From NCBI RefSeq assembly GCF_017307495.1, contig NZ_JAFKHE010000012.1, forward strand, positions 489,277 to 553,276: a stretch of 64,000 nucleotides of DNA. The letters run 5' to 3'. Shown piece by piece: positions 45,456-52,263 of this stretch (its first letter is position 1; each line of letters begins with the position of its first letter). Origin of the DNA: Devosia sp. GTDB lineage: Bacteria; Pseudomonadota; Alphaproteobacteria; Rhizobiales; Devosiaceae. A model generated the notes under the pieces. It was not told where the DNA came from, did not search any database, and was given only the letters and a program-made list of their open reading frames with translations. A program made the position numbers and the translations under genes.

Positions 45456-46433
45456 ATGCGGAACGCGTCGGCCATTACTGCTGCCCTGCTGGGCACGATG
45501 TTACTTTCGAGCACTGCCGTTTCTGCCGCCGACATCAAGATCGGCTTCCTGCCGGGCGTCGTCGATCCATTCTACCAGGTGATGCAGCTGGGCGTCGAAG
45601 CCGCGGCCAAGGACCTGGGCATCGAGGTGGTGACGCAGGTGCCTCCGACCTGGGGCGTCGAAGCCCAGACGCCGATCCTCGACGCGCTGGTGGCGCGCGG
45701 CGACCTCAACTACATCATCATCGCTCCCACCGATAAGGACCAGATGGTCGCCCCGCTGCAGGCAGCCGTCGATGCCGGCATCAAGATCATCACCGTCGAC
45801 ACCTTCCTGGGCGATGGCGACTATGCCAACGGCCCGGTGAAGTTCCCGCTCAGCTACATCGGCTCGGACAACGTGGAAGGCGGTCGCATTTCGGCGCGCG
45901 GTCTCGCCAAGGCGATCGGCGGCAAGGGCACGGTCTACATCAACTCCACCAACCCCAACGTCTCCTCGGTCGAGGGCCGCGAGCAGGGCTTCAAGGACGT
46001 GATGGCCAAGGAATTCCCGGACATCAAGGTGCTCGGGCCGGACTACAACCTCGATGACCAGAACAAGGCGGCCCAGCAGACCGCGGCCGTCATCGAGCAG
46101 AACCCCGACCTTGCCGGCGTATTCGGCACCAACGTATTCAGCGCCGGCGGCGCCGGCAATGCCGTGGTGAACGCCGGGCTCGGCGGGCACGTGCAGGTCG
46201 TCGCCTACGACGCGACTGCGGAAGCCATCGAGCTGATGAACAAGGGTGTGGTATCTCTCGTGCTCGCCCAGAAGCCGTTCGACATGGGCTACCTCGCGGT
46301 CGAGTTCGCCCTGGCTGACAAGGCCGGCGTCACCAGCCTGCCCAAGCGGGTCGAGACGGGTTTCGCCATCATCGACAAGGATAACGTGACGGACCCCAAC
46401 TACTCGCGCTTCATCTACAAGGTCGGCAAGTGA
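45456..46433 (+). CDS. Periplasmic sugar-binding protein of a ribose-type ABC transporter
   Basis: The 325-residue protein has a Sec signal peptide (residues 1-24, ending VSAAD) and a type I periplasmic-binding fold (Peripla_BP_4/RbsB-like): IKIGFLPGVVDPFYQVMQLGVEAAAKDLGIEV, NYIIIAPTDKDQMVAPLQAAVDAGIKIITVDTFLGD, GVFGTNVFSAGGAGNAVVNAGLGGHVQVVAYDAT. It captures a monosaccharide or polyol and hands it to the membrane permease. GGGGAGG lies six bases before the ATG. It is the first gene of an operon with permease and ATPase genes; no sugar catabolic gene is adjacent, so the substrate is open. Confidence 0.93.
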   Translation: MRNASAITAALLGTMLLSSTAVSAADIKIGFLPGVVDPFYQVMQLGVEAAAKDLGIEVVTQVPPTWGVEAQTPILDALVARGDLNYIIIAPTDKDQMVAPLQAAVDAGIKIITVDTFLGDGDYANGPVKFPLSYIGSDNVEGGRISARGLAKAIGGKGTVYINSTNPNVSSVEGREQGFKDVMAKEFPDIKVLGPDYNLDDQNKAAQQTAAVIEQNPDLAGVFGTNVFSAGGAGNAVVNAGLGGHVQVVAYDATAEAIELMNKGVVSLVLAQKPFDMGYLAVEFALADKAGVTSLPKRVETGFAIIDKDNVTDPNYSRFIYKVGK

Positions 46434-46448
46434 CCCACGGTTGAGCCG

Positions 46449-46480
46449 GGCCGGAGGCGCAAGCTCGTCTCCGGCCTTTC
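46449..46480 (+). terminator. Intercistronic hairpin after the binding-protein gene
   Basis: GGCCGGAG (46449-46456) pairs with CTCCGGCC (46469-46476), followed by TTTCC. Such stems after the binding-protein gene stabilise its mRNA or partly terminate transcription, giving more binding protein than permease. Confidence 0.6.
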
Positions 46481-46504
46481 CATCTTAGAGTTTCCGGGGG
46501 CCAC

Positions 46505-47635
46505 GTGACTGACAGCAAGGCAATGGCAGGCTTCGATGAGCCTGCCCTCTCGGCCGGCAAACGCGCCATCCTGCTCATCAGCCGGCTCTGGGCCTGGGTG
46601 TTCCTGGCGCTGATGATCGTCTTCTTCGTCGTCGCGGTGGGCGTCTTCAGCAGCGCCACCTTCCTGTCAGTCCGCAACAGCCAGAACATCCTGGTCGCGA
46701 TCGTGCCGGTGCTGCTGCTCGGGCTGGGGCAGACCTTCGTGATCATCGCCGCCGGCATCGACCTCAGCGTCGGCTGGGTGATGAGCCTGGCCTCGGTGCT
46801 GTCGGCGCATGCCATCCGCGCCGCGTTCAACGCCGGGGTGCCGCTGTTCCTGTCGGTCGTGCTCGGTTTCGTCGCCGGCGTCGGCGGCGCGGCGCTCGTG
46901 GGGCTGGTGAACGGCCTGATCATCGCCAAGCTGAAGGTGCCCGCCTTCATCGTGACCCTGGGCACCTCCTTCATCGTGCGCGGCATGTCGCTGCTGTTCT
47001 CGGAAAACACCACGGTGATCGGCCTGCCCGAGGGCATCCGCGACTATGGCAACGAGTCGTTGTTCTACTGGGTGCGCGGCGAAGGCGGCGGCTTCTACAT
47101 CCTCGACAAGCCGGAAGTGAGTGGCGAGCTGCTGCGCTCGATGGACCGCATCCTCGCCTGGCCGGTGGTGATCACCGCCGTTGTCGTGCTGGTGTGCCTG
47201 TTCCTGCTCAAGCGCACGCAGTTCGGTCGGCACACCTACGCCATCGGCGGCAACATGCAGGCGGCGCTGAGGACCGGCATCCCAGTCGATCGTCACATCA
47301 TCAAGCTGTACATGCTCAGCGCCTCGACGGCCGGCGTCGCCGGTGTGCTTTCGACCCTGCGCTTTACCGCCGGCTCGGCGGTGATCGGCGACCCGCTGCT
47401 GCTCAGTTCCATTGCCGCCGTGATCATCGGCGGCGTCAGCCTGTTCGGCGGCGCGGGCTCGATCATCGGCACGGTGATCGGGGCGCTGATCATCGCGGTC
47501 CTGACCACCGGGCTGGTGATGCTGAACGTGCCCGCCTTCTGGCAGTTCATCGTCGTGGGGGCCGTGGTGATCATCGCGGTGCTGATCGACCAGTCGCGCG
47601 ACCTCATCCTGGGCCGGCGCGGGAGGGGAACATGA
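46505..47635 (+). CDS. Ribose-type ABC transporter permease
   Basis: This 376-residue inner-membrane protein has eight to ten helices and the BPD_transp_2 (RbsC) pattern: VAIVPVLLLGLGQTFVIIAAGIDLSVGWVMSLASVLSA, GLVNGLIIAKLKVPAFIVTLGTSFIVRGMSLLFS, and TQFGRHTYAIGGNMQAALRTGIPVDRHIIKLYMLSASTAGVAGVL, the EAA-like coupling region. A GTG start at 46505 with GGGGG just upstream fits the N-terminus. The stop overlaps the ATPase start by ATGA. A central insert (YWVRGEGGGFYILDKPEVSGELLRSMDRI) forms a periplasmic loop. Confidence 0.93.
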   Translation: MTDSKAMAGFDEPALSAGKRAILLISRLWAWVFLALMIVFFVVAVGVFSSATFLSVRNSQNILVAIVPVLLLGLGQTFVIIAAGIDLSVGWVMSLASVLSAHAIRAAFNAGVPLFLSVVLGFVAGVGGAALVGLVNGLIIAKLKVPAFIVTLGTSFIVRGMSLLFSENTTVIGLPEGIRDYGNESLFYWVRGEGGGFYILDKPEVSGELLRSMDRILAWPVVITAVVVLVCLFLLKRTQFGRHTYAIGGNMQAALRTGIPVDRHIIKLYMLSASTAGVAGVLSTLRFTAGSAVIGDPLLLSSIAAVIIGGVSLFGGAGSIIGTVIGALIIAVLTTGLVMLNVPAFWQFIVVGAVVIIAVLIDQSRDLILGRRGRGT

Positions 47636-48399
47636 GCGAGCCGATCCTCTCCATCCGCCACATGGTCAAGCGCTTCGGCGGGCTGGTTGCCGTCAACGAC
47701 GTCAGCCTCGACATCAACCCTGGCGAGGTGGTGGCGCTGCTTGGCGACAACGGCGCGGGCAAGTCGACGCTGATCAAGTGCGTTTCGGGCGTGCACCTGC
47801 CCGACGAGGGCGAGATCCGCTTCGAGGGCAGGCCAGTGAGCTTCCCCAAGCCGATCGACGCGCGCTCGGCCGGAATCGAGACGATCTACCAGGACCTCGC
47901 GCTCGCCAACAACCTCGACGTCCCGGCCAACATATTCCTCGGCCGCGAGGCGAAGAACCGATACCTGGGCGGCCTGGTCAAGACGCTCAACGACAAGTGG
48001 ATGCTCGGCCAGGCCGAGCAGAGCCTCGCCGCGCTCGACATCCGCTTCCCCAGCCTCACCCAACCGATCGAGAGCCTGTCCGGCGGGCAGCGGCAGGCCG
48101 TCGCCATCGCCCGCGCCATCTACTGGAAGGCGCGGCTGATGATCATGGATGAGCCGACCAACAATCTGGGCGTGCCCGAGCAGCAGAAGGTCCTCGAACT
48201 CATCCGGCGCCTGCGCGACCAGGGCGTGCCGGTGATCCTGATCACGCACACCATGCCCGACGTGTTCGCGGTCGCCGACCGGATCATCGTCATGCATCGG
48301 GGACGCAAGGTCACCGAGAAGCGCACCGGCGAGACCAACGCGTCCGAACTGGTGCAGTACATGGTCGGCGCGCTCGACGACACGCGGACCAGCGCCTGA
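47632..48399 (+). CDS. Sugar ABC transporter ATP-binding protein
   Basis: This 255-residue protein has a single nucleotide-binding domain: Walker A LLGDNGAGKSTLIK, Q-loop in GIETIYQDLAL, signature ESLSGGQRQAVAIARAI, Walker B LMIMDEPTNNLG and switch His in LITHTMPD. Many ribose-type ATPases carry two domains; this is the short single-domain form, so it should work as a homodimer with the permease. It is translationally coupled to the permease gene and ends the operon; a hairpin shared with dksA follows. Confidence 0.94.
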   Translation: MSEPILSIRHMVKRFGGLVAVNDVSLDINPGEVVALLGDNGAGKSTLIKCVSGVHLPDEGEIRFEGRPVSFPKPIDARSAGIETIYQDLALANNLDVPANIFLGREAKNRYLGGLVKTLNDKWMLGQAEQSLAALDIRFPSLTQPIESLSGGQRQAVAIARAIYWKARLMIMDEPTNNLGVPEQQKVLELIRRLRDQGVPVILITHTMPDVFAVADRIIVMHRGRKVTEKRTGETNASELVQYMVGALDDTRTSA

Positions 48400-48462
48400 T
48401 CAGCTCAGACTCACCCCGCACGGCCTGACGGCATGGGATGAAAGCACGCCACGGAAACGACA

Positions 48463-48484
48463 AGGCCCGCATCGCGGCGGGCCT
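48463..48484 (-). terminator. Hairpin terminator of dksA
   Basis: AGGCCCGC (48463-48470) pairs with GCGGGCCT (48477-48484), with a six-base loop. On the minus strand TTGTCGTTTCC follows, six bases after the dksA stop. It also lies after the convergent sugar ABC operon. Confidence 0.6.
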
Positions 48485-48489
48485 CGTCG

Positions 48490-48903
48490 TCATTCGTCGC
48501 GATAGACCTTTTCGCGGCGCTCGTGCATTTCCTGGGCTTCCAGGGAGAGCGTGGCGATGGGTCGGGCATCGAGCCGGGCAATCCCGATCGGGTCGCCGGT
48601 CTCCTCGCAGTAGCCGTAGGTGCCGTCGTCGATCCGCTTGAGCGCCGCATCGATCTTGCTGATCAGCTTGCGCTGGCGATCGCGGGTCCTGAGTTCGAGA
48701 GCCCGGTCACTCTCCGACGAGGCACGATCGGCCATGTCGGGATGGTTCTGGTTCTCTTCCTGCAGGTTTTCCAGGGTCTCGCGGCTTTCCCGGAGGATTT
48801 CCTCCTTCCAGCGCCCCAGCTTCTGCCGGAAATACTCCCGCTGGCGCGGGTTCATGAAAGGCTCGTCCTCACTTGGACGATATTCAAGAACTTCGGTGGA
48901 CAT
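48490..48903 (-). CDS. dksA: RNA polymerase-binding protein DksA with degenerate zinc finger
   Basis: The 137-residue protein enters the RNA polymerase secondary channel and modulates initiation with ppGpp. The coiled-coil tip DMADRA (residues 56-61) keeps the essential DxxDxA pattern. The zinc finger is mostly lost: only Cys99 remains (GYCEETGDPIGIARLDARPIATLSLEAQEMHE), and the other three positions are Thr102, Ser120 and Ala123. Globular fold residues (IGIARLDARP) are conserved, so activity independent of zinc is likely, as described for reduced-cysteine DksA types. It is adjacent to fliX, as in other alphaproteobacteria. Confidence 0.93.
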   Translation of the reverse strand: MSTEVLEYRPSEDEPFMNPRQREYFRQKLGRWKEEILRESRETLENLQEENQNHPDMADRASSESDRALELRTRDRQRKLISKIDAALKRIDDGTYGYCEETGDPIGIARLDARPIATLSLEAQEMHERREKVYRDE

Positions 48904-49019
48904 TGTGACTCTGATTCCAAAACGCCCCTAGTGCCGCGCCTTATAGTGGCCGCGGGGCCCCTACTGCAAGCGCTGAAAATGCGATGACTAAAGCGGGAGC
49001 AGCTTGCGCCGGGCGTGTG

Positions 49020-49439
49020 TCAGGCGGGGAACAGTCCGCGCTTGGCCAGTTCGACCCGGGCCCTGAGCTCGATGTCGTCGATCAGCGCGTCGAGGCCGGG
49101 CTCGGATCTCTCCCGCGCCTGGGACACCACGGCCATGAGCTGGTTGAGGCGGCCGTCCGACAGCCGGCCGGCGAGCAGGTCGGTGCGCAGCCCGTCCAGC
49201 GCATCGACCAGCTGGTTGCCGCGGCGGACCAGCTTGCGCCGCCTGGCGAGCGGGTCTTCGACGGCCTGCAGCGCCAGGAGCGCGTCAATCGACGTGGTCG
49301 GTGTCGAGGGCGCGACCGGACGGCTCTCGGGCGCATCGCCCCCCTGCCCGACCCGGAACGTGCCCGAGGACGCTCCGGGCGCGGATCGCCCCGCCACGTT
49401 GGTAATGCGCGTATTGCCTTCGATCCGCACCGGACTCAC
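49020..49439 (-). CDS. fliX: Flagellar assembly regulator FliX
   Basis: The 139-residue FliX-family protein has a flexible N-terminus starting SPVRIEGNTRI. A helical C-terminal domain follows (SIDALLALQAVEDPLARRRKLVRRGNQLVDALDGLRTDLLAGRLSDGRLNQLMAVV). In Caulobacter FliX couples completion of the early flagellar structure to the activity of the sigma-54 activator FlbD. It starts with GTG at 49439, though a downstream in-frame GTG is possible since the ribosome site is weak. The promoter side contains a CtrA box and two dyads, divergent from flgI. Confidence 0.88.
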   Translation of the reverse strand: MSPVRIEGNTRITNVAGRSAPGASSGTFRVGQGGDAPESRPVAPSTPTTSIDALLALQAVEDPLARRRKLVRRGNQLVDALDGLRTDLLAGRLSDGRLNQLMAVVSQARERSEPGLDALIDDIELRARVELAKRGLFPA

Positions 49440-49455
49440 CTGATTTGCGCAACAT

Positions 49456-49470
49456 CGGCAAAATCTGCCG
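49456..49470. promoter_or_regulatory. CGGCA-N5-TGCCG dyad, site 1 (flagellar enhancer candidate)
   Basis: A perfect 5-bp dyad with spacer AAATC lies in the fliX-flgI intergenic region, 118 bp upstream of the flgI sigma-54 promoter and next to the fliX start. It matches the dyads at 49499, 52076 and 63781. Confidence 0.65.
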
Positions 49471-49477
49471 CCACCCG

Positions 49478-49492
49478 TTAATCAAAGGTTAA
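49478..49492. promoter_or_regulatory. CtrA box TTAA-N7-TTAA between fliX and flgI
   Basis: A perfect TTAA (49478-49481), seven bases, TTAA (49489-49492) lies 39 bp upstream of the fliX start. CtrA control of fliX is established in Caulobacter. It is flanked on both sides by CGGCA-N5-TGCCG dyads. Confidence 0.65.
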
Positions 49493-49498
49493 TTCACC

Positions 49499-49513
49499 CG
49501 GCAGGACTTGCCG
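49499..49513. promoter_or_regulatory. CGGCA-N5-TGCCG dyad, site 2 (flagellar enhancer candidate)
   Basis: The spacer is GGACT. It lies 75 bp upstream of the flgI sigma-54 promoter, a typical distance for a bacterial enhancer-binding protein. Sites 1 and 2 are 43 bases apart, start to start, so they lie on about the same helix face. Confidence 0.65.
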
Positions 49514-49587
49514 CTCGCCCGGTGAACCCCGCTGCCGGGCGGCGTTTCTTCATTACATATCAGCCAGTTAGGGGGCCGTCTCCGACT

Positions 49588-49603
49588 TGGCACGGTTCTC
49601 GCT
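49588..49603 (+). promoter_or_regulatory. Sigma-54 promoter of flgI
   Basis: TGGCACGGTTCTCGCT has GG and GC with ten bases between them, the defining -24/-12 spacing, and a perfect TGGCACG -24 element. It lies 55 bp before the flgI ATG. Confidence 0.75.
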
Positions 49604-49657
49604 ACTCCCTCTGCAGCCACGGCGCATGGGGATGCGTCGCACTCCGGGGACTGCCCA

Positions 49658-50782
49658 ATGACCAAATTCAACCTCAAGCGCGCCCTGCTGGGTCTCATGA
49701 CCGCGCTGCTGCTCGTACCGCAGCCCAGCGTCAGCTACGGCGCGGCGGCTCGCATCAAGGACATCGTCAACATCGAGGGCGTGCGCGACAACCAGCTGGT
49801 CGGCTACGGGCTTGTCGTCGGCCTCAACGGCACCGGCGACGGGCTGAACAACTCGCCCTTCACCAAGCAGAGCCTGCAGGCCATGCTCGAGCGGCTGGGG
49901 GTCAACACCCGCGGCGAGAACATGAAGACCGGCAACGTCGCCGCCGTGATGGTGACGGCAAACCTGCCGGCCTTCGCCACCCAAGGCTCGCGCCTCGACG
50001 TGAGCGTCGCCTCGCTCGGCGACGCCAAGAGCCTGCGTGGCGGCACGCTGCTCGTCACGCCACTGCTCGGGGCCGATGGCGAAGTCTATGCCATCGCGCA
50101 GGGCTCCGTGACGATCAATGGCTTCTCCGCCCAGGGCGACGCGGCCTCGATCGTCTCGGGTGTTCCCACCACCGGCCGCATCTCCTCGGGCGGGCTGATC
50201 GAGCGCGAGATCGGCTTCGTGCTCGGGGCGCAGCGCACGCTGCGGCTGGCGCTGCGCAATCCGGACCTGACGACCTCGCGGCGCGTTGCCCTGGCGATCA
50301 ACGACTTCATTGGCATTCCGTGCGCGACGCCCGAGGACCCGGCAACGATCCGGCTCAACCTGCCGCGCAACTTCAACGGCAACATCGTCGATCTGCTGAC
50401 CGACATCGAGCAGCTGATCGTGGAGACCGACCTGCCGGCCAAGATCGTCATCGACGAAAACTCCGGCATCATCGTCATGGGCAAGGACGTGCGCGTCTCG
50501 ACCGTGGCGGTGGCGCAATCCAACCTGACCGTGACGATCGCGGAAAACCCCACCGTGGTCCAACCCAATCCGCTGAGCCTGGGTCAGACGGCGGTCGAGC
50601 CGCGCACCGAGATCAATGTCGATACCGCCGGTTCCAACCTGGCCATGGTGCCGGAATCGGTGAGCCTGCAGGAGCTTGTCGACGGCCTCAATGCACTGGG
50701 CATCGCGCCGCGCGACCTGATCGCGATCCTGCAGGCGATCAAGGCGTCCGGCGCCCTGCAGGCCGATATCGAGGTGCTGTGA
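49658..50782 (+). CDS. flgI: Flagellar P-ring protein FlgI
   Basis: This 374-residue periplasmic protein forms the P ring around the rod in the peptidoglycan layer. It has a signal peptide (residues 1-28, LLGLMTALLLVPQPSVSYGA) and the full FlgI sequence: RIKDIVNIEGVRDNQLVGYGLVVGLNGTGDGLNNSPFTKQSLQAMLERLGVNTRG, AFATQGSRLDVSVASLGDAKSLRGGTLLVTPLLGADG, and the C-terminal VSLQELVDGLNALGIAPRDLIAILQAIKASGALQADIEVL. It starts the operon flgI-flgJ-flgN-like and is preceded by a sigma-54 promoter. The stop overlaps the next start as TGATG. Confidence 0.97.
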   Translation: MTKFNLKRALLGLMTALLLVPQPSVSYGAAARIKDIVNIEGVRDNQLVGYGLVVGLNGTGDGLNNSPFTKQSLQAMLERLGVNTRGENMKTGNVAAVMVTANLPAFATQGSRLDVSVASLGDAKSLRGGTLLVTPLLGADGEVYAIAQGSVTINGFSAQGDAASIVSGVPTTGRISSGGLIEREIGFVLGAQRTLRLALRNPDLTTSRRVALAINDFIGIPCATPEDPATIRLNLPRNFNGNIVDLLTDIEQLIVETDLPAKIVIDENSGIIVMGKDVRVSTVAVAQSNLTVTIAENPTVVQPNPLSLGQTAVEPRTEINVDTAGSNLAMVPESVSLQELVDGLNALGIAPRDLIAILQAIKASGALQADIEVL

Positions 50783-51120
50783 TGCTCACGTCCCCAGCTT
50801 CCTTCGGCACCCAGGCGAAGGCCCCTGCGTCCTCGCTCTCGCCTGCCAGGATCGGCCACCTTCGCCAGCAGGCCGAAGATCTTGAGGGTGTTTTCCTCAA
50901 CACCTTGATGAAGGAAATGTTCTCTTCGCTGAAAAGCGACCAGTCCGCCATGGGCGGCGGGTTCGGCGAAGAGACCTGGCGCGGCATGCAGGCCGAGCAG
51001 ATGGCCGACGCCATGGCCCGCGCCGGCGGCATCGGCATCGCCGAGGCCATCCTGCCCGACCTCATCGCGGTGCAGGAAGCCGCCCAGAACAACCCCAGCA
51101 TTCCAGGAGCGATGCGATGA
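50782..51120 (+). CDS. flgJ: FlgJ-like rod-binding protein (no muramidase domain)
   Basis: The 112-residue protein consists of the rod-binding domain only: LRQQAEDLEGVFLNTLMKEMFSSLKSDQSAMGGGFGEETWRGMQAEQMADAMARAGGIGIAEAI. The C-terminal peptidoglycan hydrolase domain of enteric FlgJ is absent, as is usual in alphaproteobacteria, where a separate lytic enzyme is recruited. It caps or scaffolds rod assembly in the periplasm. Start and stop are both overlapped by neighbours (TGATG and ATGA), so translation is coupled to flgI. Confidence 0.88.
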   Translation: MLTSPASFGTQAKAPASSLSPARIGHLRQQAEDLEGVFLNTLMKEMFSSLKSDQSAMGGGFGEETWRGMQAEQMADAMARAGGIGIAEAILPDLIAVQEAAQNNPSIPGAMR

Positions 51121-51587
51121 ACTCTGCCGCCGACCGCCTCGCGGCACTCGACAGCCTGCCGGCCCCCGAACTGTGCGCCCTGGCGACCGACACGCTCGAA
51201 AGCCTCGTCGCCATCCTCAACGAGGAGACCACCCTGCTCCGCGCCGGGCGGGCCAGGGAGGCCGGCGGGGTCTCGGCCGAAAAGACCCGCCTCGCGCAGG
51301 ACTACATGGGCTATGCCCGCTCGGTGCAGCGCCAGGCCGCGCGCCTCAAGGCCGAAGCACCCGCGCAACTGGAAGACCTGTTCGCCCGCCACGACAAGCT
51401 CGCGACCCAGATGGCCGAGAACCTGCGCGTCATCGCGACGGCACGCGCCATCACCGAGGACCTGCTGACCGACGTCGCCCAGGCGATCAGCGCCAAGGGG
51501 CGGCCCACGACCTACGGCGCCAACGGCGCGCTCTCCGGGCAGCCGCCACAGGCCGCGAGCGGCGTGTCGATCAACCGGGCGCTGTAG
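51117..51587 (+). CDS. FlgN-like flagellar export chaperone
   Basis: The 156-residue, all-helical protein (APELCALATDTLESLVAILNEETTLLRAGRAREAGGVSAEKTRLAQDYMGYARSVQRQAARLKAEA) has the charge pattern and length of FlgN. FlgN guards FlgK and FlgL before export. The C-terminus (GRPTTYGANGALSG) is flexible. Sequence identity of FlgN proteins is low, so the call rests on size, helices and position after flgJ with an ATGA overlap. Its likely clients are encoded at 58440-61798. Confidence 0.72.
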   Translation: MNSAADRLAALDSLPAPELCALATDTLESLVAILNEETTLLRAGRAREAGGVSAEKTRLAQDYMGYARSVQRQAARLKAEAPAQLEDLFARHDKLATQMAENLRVIATARAITEDLLTDVAQAISAKGRPTTYGANGALSGQPPQAASGVSINRAL

Positions 51588-51690
51588 CGCGCCGCAGACG
51601 ATTTTCGACAAATTGCCCCGATCGGCGAAACGGCGGGGCAACCGCGGCTCTCCATCGTGCCGGAAGAATTGGCAATTGGGATGCCGGGGA

Positions 51691-52011
51691 ATGAGCGCCA
51701 GAATAGCGCCAGAACCGATCAGCACGGGACTTCGAGCCGTCGCGGACTATCGTTCGCGCACGCTCTTCGGGGATTCGCAGCCCGGCCCCGAAGAACAGGA
51801 TGCTGCGCCGGACCCGCAGCCGTCCGCCCTCGCCCGCAGCCTGCCGCCGCTACCCGCCCCGCCCGCTCCTCCCGGATCGGCCTTCGCCGCCGCGCTGCTC
51901 TCCGGACAACTGCCGCCCAGGCCGACGACGGAGCGTGAGATCATGCTGCGTCTCGGCAGCGCCGACCTGCCGGCGCAGGGCTCACTGGCACTGCACGACC
52001 GGCTGGTCTGA
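51691..52011 (+). CDS. Hypothetical proline-rich protein in the flagellar cluster
   Basis: The 106-residue protein has the N-terminus MSARIAPEPISTGLRAVADYRSRTLFG, a long proline/alanine-rich middle, and the C-terminus LRLGSADLPAQGSLALHDRLV. It has no signal peptide or membrane segment. The ATG at 51691 follows GGGGA closely. It sits between the flgN-like gene and the flagellins on the same strand. I do not recognise a family. The open frame and codon use (GC-rich third positions) support a real gene. A role in flagellar assembly is only suggested by position. Confidence 0.5.
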   Translation: MSARIAPEPISTGLRAVADYRSRTLFGDSQPGPEEQDAAPDPQPSALARSLPPLPAPPAPPGSAFAAALLSGQLPPRPTTEREIMLRLGSADLPAQGSLALHDRLV

Positions 52012-52075
52012 GCGTCCACGATTCCCTGTCGCCGACGGCGCCAATCGCTAATGCGCCGCCCGCCTGCGGGCCGCC

Positions 52076-52090
52076 CGGCAAGTTTTGCCG
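52076..52090. promoter_or_regulatory. CGGCA-N5-TGCCG dyad, site 3, upstream of flagellin A
   Basis: The spacer is AGTTT. It lies 174 bp upstream of the first flagellin start in the 252-bp gap. A weak sigma-54-like GG-N10-GC occurs at 52150-52163, 60 bp downstream, but its flanking bases match poorly. Two TTAAC half-sites (near 52157 and 52190) are also present. Confidence 0.6.
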
Positions 52091-52263
52091 CACAGACGTT
52101 TTCCTTTTGATTTCAATCGCTTCAATGTTCCTTCCGGCATCTCCGGAAGGGAAAATTAACTGCGCCGGGAAGCATCTCGTTAACCATTCCTAAGCCCCCG
52201 ACAGCTACGATCCTGACCAATCTCAGAACGAGATTGTGAACTCAGCCAGAAGGGATTCCACCC

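Noticed and set aside
52188..52202. CtrA box upstream of flagellin A
   Set aside because: TTAA-N7 is followed by TAAG, not TTAA, so it is only a half match.
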